Part shown: positions 1-8,400 of the stretch, piece after piece
How positions within the stretch are numbered: the stretch's first letter is position 1
Layout: every line of letters starts with the position of its first letter
Source: Nematostella vectensis
Lineage: Eukaryota > Cnidaria > Anthozoa > Actiniaria > Edwardsiidae
Direction: 5' to 3'
Assembly (NCBI RefSeq): GCF_932526225.1
Contig: NC_064047.1
Span: forward strand, 2,541,501-2,605,500
Length of the DNA stretch: 64,000 nt
Position numbers and translations under genes: made by a program
Notes under the pieces: generated by a model
Seen by the model: only the letters and a program-made list of their open reading frames with translations
Database searches by the model: none
Told to the model about the DNA's origin: nothing

Positions 1-67
1 TAACTTTTGCTACGCCATATTAGACATGTCTAACAGTCCGCACCATAGCCACGCGGCTTCGTACTTC

Positions 68-103
68 ATGTATATATATAGTATATGTGTGTACACACAT
101 ACG
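68..103 (+). promoter_or_regulatory. Alternating purine-pyrimidine tract before the capsid gene
   Basis: A run of TATATATA followed by TGTGTGTACACACATAC ends immediately before the ATG at 104. The TATA-rich part and the self-complementary GTGTAC core recur before other genes of the element, which suggests a shared promoter. Function is inferred. Confidence 0.4.
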
Positions 104-1377
104 ATGTCAGTCAGCGATAAACTTGACCCCCAACGAACACCCAGAACTCCTCTGGGGTTGAAAGACGAGAGAACTGTTCACCGGGTCACTCTCAACCCGT
201 CGACGGCCTCCCCAGGCGAGACGCTATATGTGGCGGTCCCAAAGCTATCGGAAGGTGTCACGCTCGTGCCTGGCTCCTTGAGGGTCGGTCTTGATCTCTC
301 CATCTCAGGCCATGCAAATAATACCGTCGTGAACAACGTCGGCCGAAATCTCGTGAGCCGCCTGAAAATCACGTTTGCAGGAGAAACGCTCCAGGACACC
401 AACCGCTACGACGTCTTCAAGACGTATGAGGAGCTTTACCTGTCCAAGGTCGAGAGAGAGGACCGCCTAGAGCAGGGCATACAGTCAGAAAACATGCGCA
501 AGCTTCGCTCCAAGGCTGGCGATAAAGCGACTAGTAACGCCAAGGGGAACGCTCTAAACGCCGCCCACGGGGCGAGGTACACCATCCTGCTAGACCATTC
601 TCTGCTGACGGACCACGGCGTGCTGTACCCAAGGGCGCTCTCCGAGGCGCTGCTTTTCGAGATCACGTTCGCAACAGTTGACCAGATAGTAGTCGGGAGC
701 GATGCTACCAAATTATCCTATGGCATCAAAAAAACTAGAGCTGGAATACGAAAGCCTGAGGGACGACAATCTCACCCGGTCTGCAGCCGCCGCCTACCAA
801 AACGGCACAACGTTCTTCTACGAGCAAGTGAACCTTCACAAGACCTTCGTGATTAGCAAAGGGACGGACAGCATAATCAACGAGAGTGTCAACCTGCCGC
901 GAAGGTCTATGAGTGGTCTGTTGCTCCTCTTTGTGGAGCCATACGCAGCAAGGGCTCGCGACTCTGAGAAGTTCGTGTACCCCGACATCAAGAGCGTTCG
1001 CATTACAATCGACGGCGTGCCAAACAGGGTCTTCAGCCAGGGGCTGCGCCCCACGGATTTCTGAAGGGAGGCGAAAAGGCGGTTCGTCCGCCCCTCCCGG
1101 GGGGCACAGCGGAGCGCCTGCCGCCCCGGCAATCGGCCCCAAGTCGCTCTATGGAGATAACAAGTTTGCTCTGTGGATCGACCTTCGAACGACGGACGAC
1201 AGTCAGTGTTATCCATGGGGGTGGTCTCCGATTGGTCAATACCCGCGACGGTGTGCACCTCGACTCGAGATAAAACGCACGGCAAGCGGCACGGGTACCG
1301 TAAACTGTCACGTGTTTGTGGTGGCCGACGCCCAAATGAACCTTATGAACGGACAGCTAGAGTCCATACAATACTGA
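104..1377 (+). pseudogene. Major capsid protein (double jelly-roll type), broken
   Basis: The start at 104 is chosen because it follows the promoter-like tract. The first frame runs to about 730, with stretches such as NNVGRNLVSRLKITFAGETL that look like jelly-roll strands. Reading then moves to a second frame at a seven-A run (728-734), hits a stop at 1062-1064 after the block YPDIKSVRITIDG, and moves to a third frame containing YGDNKFALWIDLRT. The last block, from about 1262 to the stop at 1375-1377, is strand-rich and contains CHVFVVADAQMNLMN. A further two-way shift lies near 1205-1260. It would form the icosahedral shell. The assignment rests on overall pattern and on the ATPase next to it, not on a profile search. 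At least four lesions make this copy non-functional unless they are assembly errors. Confidence 0.7.
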
Positions 1378-1404
1378 GCACAGACAGTTTCTGCGCGAAG
1401 CGGT

Positions 1405-2007
1405 ATGGACCCGAAAAACATCCCATTTAACGCTCTCATCGTGGGCCCGACGTCATGCGGGAAGACCCAATTCGTAGTGGACCGGCTGCGCGGCCCTTTC
1501 CGGGGCAAGTTTGACTACATCGTACTCGTGTGCCCTACCTTTGTCTACAACAAAACATACGACGGCTTCGGCGAGGGCGACAATCGTCTATTTGTCATCG
1601 CACCTGAGGCGGGTCAGATCGACATACTGCTGAGGTTTGTCTCCGCTCTCTTCGAAGGCACTAATACGCTAATCATAATCGACGACTGTGCGGCCTCGAA
1701 AGACGTAAAGAGGCGCTCTGACCAGCTCGTCAACTTGGCGTTCAGCGCGCGCCACGTGGGTATCAGCGTGTGGGTGATCACGCAGCAGCTCACCAGCATC
1801 ACGAAGCCGTTCCGCGAGAACATCGCGGCCTTGGTGGTCTTCTATACCCCGAGCAAGGCGGACATGAAAGATATCCTGCATGACTACGGCGCGGAGCTCT
1901 CAGAAGAAAAGATGAAAGAGTACACGAAGGCCCTCAAGACGAAAAGGTTCTCGAAGTTAGAGTTTTGCTTGCGTCACCCTTATACCATCGCCCTAGTTGA
2001 ACGGTAA
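1405..2007 (+). CDS. A32/FtsK-type genome-packaging ATPase
   Basis: An intact 200-residue P-loop ATPase that would pump viral DNA into the capsid. Walker A is GPTSCGKTQ at about residues 14-22, and Walker B is LIIIDDC at about residues 91-97. The sensor-like segment VWVITQQ follows at about residues 125-131. The length fits the compact packaging ATPases of polinton-like and related viruses. It starts 27 bases after the capsid stop, as in many members of this virus group where capsid and ATPase genes are neighbours. Unlike the capsid gene, it has no break. ATP binding is well supported; the packaging role follows from family and context. Confidence 0.85.
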   Translation: MDPKNIPFNALIVGPTSCGKTQFVVDRLRGPFRGKFDYIVLVCPTFVYNKTYDGFGEGDNRLFVIAPEAGQIDILLRFVSALFEGTNTLIIIDDCAASKDVKRRSDQLVNLAFSARHVGISVWVITQQLTSITKPFRENIAALVVFYTPSKADMKDILHDYGAELSEEKMKEYTKALKTKRFSKLEFCLRHPYTIALVER

Positions 2008-2028
2008 TCACCGCCCTAGGGCAGAAAG

Positions 2029-2065
2029 CGTACGTACGTACATATACGTACGTATACACACGTGT
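2029..2065 (+). promoter_or_regulatory. TACGTA-rich palindromic tract before the third gene
   Basis: The stretch consists almost wholly of alternating purines and pyrimidines, with repeated TACGTA and TATACG units and a CACGTG palindrome. It lies between the ATPase stop and the ATG at 2083. It resembles the tracts before 104, 3452 and 4320 in composition and position. A promoter role is inferred. Confidence 0.4.
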
Positions 2066-2082
2066 TGCACCTTAGCCACGGC

Positions 2083-2697
2083 ATGATGAGCGACGAATAC
2101 TTTGCGAGTCTTCTTCAGGGGGGCGCCGCCGGCCTCCCGGCCGTCGAGTCGTTGGACTGCTCGGCGCATCCTGCCGGAACGGCAACCGGAGGTGAGCAAA
2201 CTGAGATAGCAGACGCGAGAGAAAAACTCGTGATTCTCGTAGCCTCGGGGAAGTCGAGAGAAATGGTAGGCAAGGCCCTGACTCACGACGACGTCAAGCG
2301 CATGAGAGCCGAGGAGGTGAGGAAGTACGAGAGGCGATACGAGACCGCTCTAGCCAGCCGGACTACAGACGCCCTGGCAGACAGCTTTCTGAAGCTTACG
2401 ACCAAGCTAGTAGGCATGGCGCTGCCGATAGACAGTGTGGTCGATCTTCACAATGACCTAGTGTCCGACTACATCATCAACAATGAGCTCCGCACATTGT
2501 GCGGAAGCCTGTCTCTACGCTGCGGTCGTTTGATGGCTTTAGCCGTCGGGGCGTTACACGTAGCACGTCATGTGAACACCGCCGGAACGGCAAACGCTGA
2601 CACGCGGTGTCATCACGAGGTAGCAGCCGCGGACTCACCAGTTGTTTGCCTGCCGGAACGGCACACGGACAGTGGAGAGTCTGCCATCCCAGAGTAG
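2083..2697 (+). CDS. Unrecognised protein of the virus-like element
   Basis: An open frame of about 204 residues, taken from the first of two adjacent ATG codons (2083 and 2086). The middle part (about residues 45-135) is charged and helix-forming, with segments such as REKLVILVASGKSREMVGKA and a run rich in E, R and K. The last third, after about 2500, is rich in Ala, Val, Cys and His, looks different, and may be out-of-frame readthrough. I recognise no catalytic motif. Its place between the packaging ATPase and the small membrane proteins suggests a structural or accessory role, which is a guess. Three small GC-rich hairpins lie inside the coding sequence. Confidence 0.5.
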   Translation: MMSDEYFASLLQGGAAGLPAVESLDCSAHPAGTATGGEQTEIADAREKLVILVASGKSREMVGKALTHDDVKRMRAEEVRKYERRYETALASRTTDALADSFLKLTTKLVGMALPIDSVVDLHNDLVSDYIINNELRTLCGSLSLRCGRLMALAVGALHVARHVNTAGTANADTRCHHEVAAADSPVVCLPERHTDSGESAIPE

Positions 2698-2761
2698 ACG
2701 TTCATTTGAAAGTTTGCCACTTCTTCAGCAACCATGTAGTTGACACCGCGTGTCAACACAA

Positions 2762-3451
2762 ATGGAGGAACCTCAAGGAAGTACCAGTGCCCAGCCTGCC
2801 GGAACGTCAGCGGAACCTGACAAACAAGCTGCTGATGAGCATCATCAAGAACCTGCACGTACGCCTTCGGCGTTGGCGGAGAGAATCACGAGCCCCGAAC
2901 CACCCGCGACCCGACCTAAACACCCTGGACGAGTCGAAGCCGGAAGGCGCTTGGCAAAGTGGAACCGAATTAACAGAGCGAAGAAAGAGACACTTCGTGT
3001 CGTGCAGTCGCCGGTGGCCCCGGGGCCGAGAAAGCCGCAGGGACGCGAGGGCTTGCGCGCCGACGATGCCTTCGGCATCACACACACACCAGTCCCGGAA
3101 AGCAACTCTGCCTGGTCGGCTAGCTCGGTTATCGGGGTCGCTGGTCTTCTAGTGTCATTGTTCGGCCTCTACACACGTAGGCGGGAGCTAGCTGCCGCGT
3201 TCACTCGCACACCGGCTGTTAACCAGCGAGCTACCGATCCGCATGCTACCGAAGGTACCGACGACGTGACTCCGCCCGCAAGGCCGCCGCTGGCGGCCGC
3301 ACACAGACCGGGCTCGCGTTCCGGCGACAGCGCTTCGCGCTCCCGGACAATGCAAATCTCGGCTGTTATCCATGGAGCAAGCAGACATTTAGACACGAGG
3401 GCCCCACCCATATCCGCACGTCCGTGTATCATACGCGTGTACGCATATATA
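2762..3451 (+). CDS. Pro/Ala-rich protein with one membrane segment
   Basis: The first ATG of this frame is at 2762. The N-terminal 110 residues are rich in Pro, Ala, Glu and Arg and look disordered. One hydrophobic segment (SSVIGVAGLLVSLFGLY, about residues 120-136) is followed by a basic TRRRE stop-transfer stretch. After the membrane segment the sequence becomes low-complexity, and the frame stays open without a stop straight into the next gene at 3452. The original stop may have been lost, or the two may be one long protein. I do not recognise the family. Minor capsid or membrane-associated virion protein is possible from the context. Confidence 0.45.
3428..3451 (+). promoter_or_regulatory. 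Alternating purine-pyrimidine/TATA tract before the 3452 gene
   Basis: The tract CATACGCGTGTACGCATATA ends with a TATATA box directly before the ATG at 3452. It matches the composition of the other upstream tracts in this element and supports a separate start at 3452 even though the upstream frame is open. Confidence 0.4.
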
Positions 3452-3676
3452 ATGTCGACGACGCAGCAGAGCAAGATTTCAAAGACCATCACCAACGCCG
3501 CAGTCATAACCGGCCTCGTCGCCGGTATCGGCTGGGTTGGGCGCAAGGTCTTACGCGAGGACTTCACCAAAGACCTCTCCGCGAACGCCATGAACTACGC
3601 AAAAATGACTGCCGCCGTTGCAGGTGCTGTCTCTTTGAAGGGTTACCTTGAGGACCAGAAGATCCTGCCCATGTAG
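3452..3676 (+). CDS. Small membrane protein of the virus-like element
   Basis: A 74-residue protein with a short polar N terminus (MSTTQQSKISKT), a Gly/Val/Ile-rich membrane-like segment (VITGLVAGIGWVGRKVL) and a second Ala-rich hydrophobic segment (MTAAVAGAVSL). The start is placed after the promoter-like tract. It shares its frame with the preceding gene. Small hydrophobic proteins next to the capsid-ATPase block are common in this virus group, but I cannot name this one. Confidence 0.5.
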   Translation: MSTTQQSKISKTITNAAVITGLVAGIGWVGRKVLREDFTKDLSANAMNYAKMTAAVAGAVSLKGYLEDQKILPM

Positions 3677-3765
3677 TAGTGTACTGTGGCGTACGTAGGC
3701 CGCGTATTAGACTCGTGCGTGCTTTGCACAGTTCATGCGCATGCGCCGCCGAAGGTGTACACACA

Positions 3766-3795
3766 GCACGTGAAGTGTGCGCACGTGAAGTGTGC
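3766..3795 (+). repeat. Tandem 15-bp direct repeat before the 3807 gene
   Basis: GCACGTGAAGTGTGC occurs twice in direct succession, the second copy running into the hairpin TGTGC-TTC-GCACA (3791-3803). The pair lies just before the ATG at 3807 and may be regulatory. Confidence 0.55.
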
Positions 3796-3806
3796 TTCGC
3801 ACAAAC

Positions 3807-4229
3807 ATGGCCTCTATCGCGATTTTGGTTAGCGGCGCCGTCCTAAACGCGACTGCATTCGTTGGCGGCAACTACCTCGCAAAGTTCTTGTCGAACGATG
3901 AGAGCCCTGCCTTAGCTGAGAAGGAGAGGCACGACAAGGCCCTAGAGAAATACCAACAAGACTATGGACGCTACCAACAGCGGCGACAAAAAATCCCCGA
4001 TTGGCAAACTCAAAGTCGCGAGAGAGGGCCCCTCGCAAAGCAGAACTTCACCGACACCGACTACGCGCTCAAACTCTACAACCAGACCCGGAAACAATCC
4101 CTGGAGTCGATGCGGGCCCCCGAGCTTTCCGACTACTACATCCCCAGCAAAACGCAGAAGAACGCCGAGTTGGCGTATATTGGCGCCGGCGCTCTCGCCA
4201 TCGGCTACGCAGCTAGCCGCTTGCTGTGA
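3807..4229 (+). CDS. Small protein with N- and C-terminal membrane segments
   Basis: A protein of 140 residues starting at the ATG at 3807; the frame is open a little further upstream. A hydrophobic N terminus (SIAILVSGAVLNATAFVGG) is followed by a long charged helix-like middle rich in Lys, Glu, Gln and Tyr (about residues 30-110, with repeated YQQ), then a C-terminal hydrophobic segment (AYIGAGALAIGYAASRLL). It sits in the structural-gene block between another small membrane protein and the integrase. I cannot assign a named family; a virion membrane or minor capsid function is inferred from location only. Confidence 0.55.
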   Translation: MASIAILVSGAVLNATAFVGGNYLAKFLSNDESPALAEKERHDKALEKYQQDYGRYQQRRQKIPDWQTQSRERGPLAKQNFTDTDYALKLYNQTRKQSLESMRAPELSDYYIPSKTQKNAELAYIGAGALAIGYAASRLL

Positions 4230-4285
4230 TGCAGCTGCCGTTGAAACGTGTTTCTGCGCTGCGTCTAGGCGGCCTTTTTTCATGC

Positions 4286-4317
4286 TGCGCGTATACGCAT
4301 GCGTATACGTATAAGAT
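4286..4317 (+). promoter_or_regulatory. Alternating purine-pyrimidine tract before the integrase
   Basis: The tract GCGCGTATACGCATGCGTAT followed by ACGTATAA contains nested palindromes (GTATAC, GCATGC, ATACGTAT) and a TATAA-like end. It is the clearest member of the upstream tract family in this element. Confidence 0.4.
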
Positions 4318-4407
4318 GATTGCAGACCGAGTTCGCGCAGCAGTGGGTGTGCACGTACGCCGAAGGCGTAGAAGACGGCAAACGCCTGTTGGAGACTGAT
4401 ACATGCG

Positions 4408-4423
4408 TTGCAACGCGTTGCAA
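4408..4423. repeat. Perfect 16-bp palindrome before the integrase ATG
   Basis: TTGCAACGCGTTGCAA is a perfect palindrome 20 bases before the integrase ATG at 4444 and is a good candidate for a dimeric protein binding site. Function is unknown. Confidence 0.55.
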
Positions 4424-4443
4424 TGCATCGCAATACACACGTA

Positions 4444-5399
4444 ATGGCCCTGCGGAACGGCAAGCGCATGTCCGACGAAGAACTCGATGCGTTCCTTCGT
4501 CCTGTATACTACGCCAGAGGTGGCTACCAGGGAGTGACCGCTCTGCATGCCAAACTTCCCAAGGGCTCAGCCTCCATAGATCGAGTGCGCAAGTGGGTAA
4601 GCTCGCAGCCCGTCGGGGGCTACACACAGACACCCCCTCCTCCGACTACCTACGCCCATTTCTCGGAGCAAACCGTATCCACCAGTCGGACCTGCTATTC
4701 TTGCCAACCGACCGCGGGTACAAGTATGCCCTGACTGTCATTGACGTTGCTTTACGATATAAAGCCGCCCGCCCACTGAGGACTAAGAGCGCGGCCGTCG
4801 TCTCCCACAAACTCGCTGGCATCTATGCAGAGGGACCTCTCACATGGCCTAAAGTCCTCATGGTTGATGACGGCACGGAGTTCAAGGGTGCTATCACAAA
4901 GCTCCTAACAGACCACGGGGTGGAGGTCCGACGGGCTGAGCCAGGGCACCACAGGAGCCAAGCTTTCGCCAAGTCTTTCCATCGCTGGCTGGCACAGCGC
5001 CTTTTTCGTGCGCAGAACTCGAAGGAGCTTGCATCCGGCAAGACAAACCGCGAGTGGGATACTGCTTTGCCAATCGTCATCTCGGACATAAACGCAACGA
5101 AGACTCGCATGACTGGCTTTGCGCCTAAGGACGCCATAAAGCTGAGGCGCGTGCCTCTCAAAGCCGAAAAGCCTCCCTTAGAGGTCCCCTTAGAGGTCGG
5201 AACGGAGGTGTACATCGCGGTAAACGAGGAAGACCTTCAGGACAAGGGCCGACGGCGAACGACGGACCCGTGGTGGACAAGCAAGGCATACCCAATACTA
5301 AAGAGGGTCATGGAGCCCGGACAGCCAGTGTTGTATTACACGGCGTACTCTAAGCACGGCTTCACGCGTTCGCAGTTGCGTAGCGTGACGCTAGCGTGA
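4444..5399 (+). pseudogene. Retrovirus-type (DDE) integrase, frameshifted, active-site Glu replaced
   Basis: Integrases of this type insert polinton-like DNA into the host chromosome. The start at 4444 gives MALRNGKRMSDEELDAFLRP and an N-terminal region up to about 4630, where reading changes frame in a C-rich run. The catalytic core follows: first Asp in HQSDLLFLPTDRG, with YALTVIDVALRYKAA after it, and second Asp in LMVDDGTEFKG. In the third position, where integrases have Glu in a motif like (S)-x-A-F-x-E-x-F-N-R, this copy has Lys (AAG at 4971-4973, SQAFAKSFHRWLAQRL). The C-terminal part is basic and open to the stop at 5397-5399. With the frameshift and the Glu-to-Lys change it should be catalytically dead. 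Confidence 0.8.
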
Positions 5400-5465
5400 C
5401 AAAACAGATCAAAAAAATCTCCTGATCGCGCTAGCGTCACCCTAGCGTCACGCTAGCGTGATCAG
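5378..5465. terminator. Hairpin-rich convergence point, probable bidirectional 3'-end signal
   Basis: The 23-base arm 5378-5400 is the near-perfect reverse complement of 5436-5458 around a 35-base AT-rich loop. The right part (5422-5465, CTGATC...GATCAG) is also an imperfect palindrome on its own, built from repeated GCTAGCGTCAC units. It lies exactly where the plus-strand integrase stops (5397-5399) and the minus-strand polymerase gene ends (5462-5464). Confidence 0.5.
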
Positions 5466-8400
5466 CGCTTGTGCCTTCTATTGCAGCTAAAGCACGTGAG
5501 TCTGACATTCCACTTGTAGTGACCCTAACTGTCGTCCAGCCGGTCGATACTGATGCATTGCGGATGATGCTTAGTGTACCCCTGAAGCAGAAGCTGGGTG
5601 CCACAGACCGTGCACTTCTTTTCCGCGTCAGCAATCATGCCGAGTACGTGGTCTACCGTCAGAACGTGGTGTGGTTCCGTGTACTTTGTGCGACCCTTTT
5701 GCCTGTCGTCTATAGCGTATCGCTTGATTCGCGCTATAATGAGCTCTTCACTGGGCGAAGCCTGCAGTCCTGTGGGAACCAAGGCATCGGGGGTGTCATC
5801 GTGGGGGATCACGCGGACTATCTGGTCGGCGCGCCGCACGCGGGAGATGCCGGTGTATACAGCATTCGTGATCCAGCCCTCTAAGCTGTGGTCTATGATA
5901 AACAAACGTCTTGGAGTCTGGATAGTCTTGCCCTGCACCCCGTGGACTGTCCCCCAGCCCGCGTATTTCCACCTGAGGGGAAGCCCGTTAAGGACCGCGT
6001 CGAGAGGAACCTCGACTACCGTGCCTTTGTACGCGTCGACCTTCTCACCCCTTTTGCCTGGCACGGGCACCGGCCGCCCTTGCTTGCGATAACGATGCGC
6101 GACGCTGGGATCGGGGTCAAAGCGGATGGTTGCTGGCAATCGGGGGTAGTTTTTCCTGTGGTGCTCTACCAATCGCTGCTTAACAAGGGCCCCCATCTTG
6201 TTGGTCGAGCACACCCACATATCGCTTGGGTGGGCCTGCCCGATCGCCGCGTCGAACGCCACCCCATCCCACTCCTCTCGAAACACCTCAAGCTGTTGGG
6301 GATCTGGCTGACACCAACTCCGGCCCTTTATATCGTTGAGCCTGGAGGAGGGCGCGGCAGAGCCGCAGTCGCATGTACTGTACGGCTTTCCGCAGTCTTC
6401 ACACAGGCAGCGGTAAGCGGATGTTCCCTTGTGCCCACGCCTTGAGCATATCGTGAGGCCCCTCTTTATCTCCCCAGGGCGGGACCTGTCAATAGTCGCC
6501 ACAACACACTACCTGACACGGCCGCGTGGCGAGATACCCTAGGGTGACGCGTAACACTTTAGTCAGCACCTTACAGCACTCGTCAATGATGATTACTTCT
6601 GCGAGACGGTCGAGTTTGTGCCCCAGCTCGGAAGGTCTCCACTCCTCTATCGGCTTCTCCGCTGGTATGCAGAGGTAGTGGTGTAAGGTTTGAGCCTTCA
6701 CCGAGAGGCGCGGGTTGTTGCGATGGTCGTGGGCGAGGTCGTTCTCGGGGGTGAGCACCACAGCGTTACGGCCACGGAACATGCTCACCGCCCACTCGGT
6801 CTTCCCCGATCCTCCCTGGCCGGCTAGATACATCCTTGCAGAGGTTGCGGCCACTAGATCGCACGGCAGACTCGGCGCAGTGTTTGGCTCCCTAGCCAAG
6901 CACCCCGACCTCTTCGGGCCCGAAGCCGCTTCGGGTCGCCACTCGTACCCAGGCTTCTTGTGGTGCCACTCTCCATACCTCGGATTTCGCTCCACGAGCT
7001 TCACACCACTGGGCACCGCCTTTGCGTATATGGCATCTGTGCACACTCGGAAGACGTTTTCGCGAGGGATCCGCCTCAACATGCGTCGCAACGCTATGTC
7101 TGTGTGCGCCAAGACGAAGGCCCTGATATGGTACCATTGTGAGCGCCGGACACCGTCTTTGTATTGGATCAGATGAGCCCCGTCGGCATGCTCGGGGTTA
7201 AGTAAGTGGTCGGTGCCCGCAAGGAGGTTTGTCAGATACGCAGCTTCTTCACGGTCGCGGACTACGATCGAGGACTCGTCGCCATGGCGAACGCACTTAC
7301 ATACGAAACGGACAGCGAGATCTCGACCCTCAGGGTACTGCGAGTCTTCGCCGCCGGGGCGGCACGCGATGGAGTGGGGGAACTTGATGGAGTCCTTTTT
7401 TCCGACGCTATACAACACCTCCCTCGCCGCGGCCATGACGAGGTCACCCGAGTCTAACAGGTCCTTGAGCTCTGGCGTGGTGATCCAGCCCTCGTTTTGC
7501 TCCAAGTGCTGCCCCACCCTCCCGGAAGTGTAGGGGTGGCAGGCCTCAGAGAACTCCCACTCGGTCAGCTGAATGGCCCCGGTTAGTTAAAGAACCTCGC
7601 TCAATGGCCGTCCCACAACATCCGCGATACGATACACGTTCGTAGGGAAGCCGTATTTCCGCACCAAATCAATGGCGTCCGAGGCGCCACCGGAGAGACT
7701 GTCCTCGCATCCTAGGTACGCCGCACGCATGTCGATGTGCGCATGAGGCTGCGCCCCTAAGTTTTCCTTGCTATTCCACACTTTGGACTCAACCTGCGCC
7801 GCTCGCCAGACGTCCCTGTATTTAAGAGGCGTTGGCCTGATGTTCTCTCTTTGGGTCCACTTCTTGAAGCGATACCCTATTGCACCGCCCATCGAGTGCG
7901 TAGCTGCGGTGTACTCTTGGTAGGCTGGGTGATCATCAGGGAGCCATTGAGGATCACATCCTGTCTCGTCTGTAAACGCCCTGTCGATAGCCGCTCCGTC
8001 CTGTCCCGATCGGTACAGTTTGCCTTCGTGCGTGACTATAACACGCCCACACAGCCAGATCCTCGTGCTTCTGGGGATCGCCCTGTTTATAAAGCGAATA
8101 AGCACCTCTTGCACTTTTGCCTCGCGCGTTTTTGTGGCGGCACTGGTAGCGCGAGGCGCTGCCTTCTCCTGACATAACGAACGAAGCTCCCCCTCAGTCT
8201 CGAAGTCTAGGCCGTGGACGCTCGCGATCGCAGGTGGTTCAGTCGGAAGCTCCGCCCAGGCGTGGTTATTGTGGCAAGGGATGCGGATTTGTGTGTACCC
8301 CCTCTTGTACTTCCCCGAGTCCCACATAACGTTGCCCAGGGCGTCCACGGCTACCAGCATTATCTCGAGCTTGTTTTCCATCTCAAAGAGGTCTTCTTTG

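Larger units (their letters stand above)
2172..4370. repeat. Cluster of micro-palindromes with three-base loops
   Basis: Short perfect stems of 5-8 bp around a three-base loop recur: 2172-2184, 2651-2663 (TGCCG-GAA-CGGCA), 2598-2612, 2739-2757 (8-bp stem, CGC loop), 2861-2873, 3065-3079, 3329-3341, 3791-3803 and 4356-4370. Loops are almost always GAA/TTC or CGC/GCG. Chance predicts about two such 5-bp stems in 2.2 kb; nine are seen. Confidence 0.55.

Noticed and set aside
720-740. Programmed frameshift at the A-run in the capsid gene
   Set aside because: The change needed is +1 or -2, not the usual -1 on A AAA AAC. The same gene has a stop and further shifts, so decay or assembly error is simpler.
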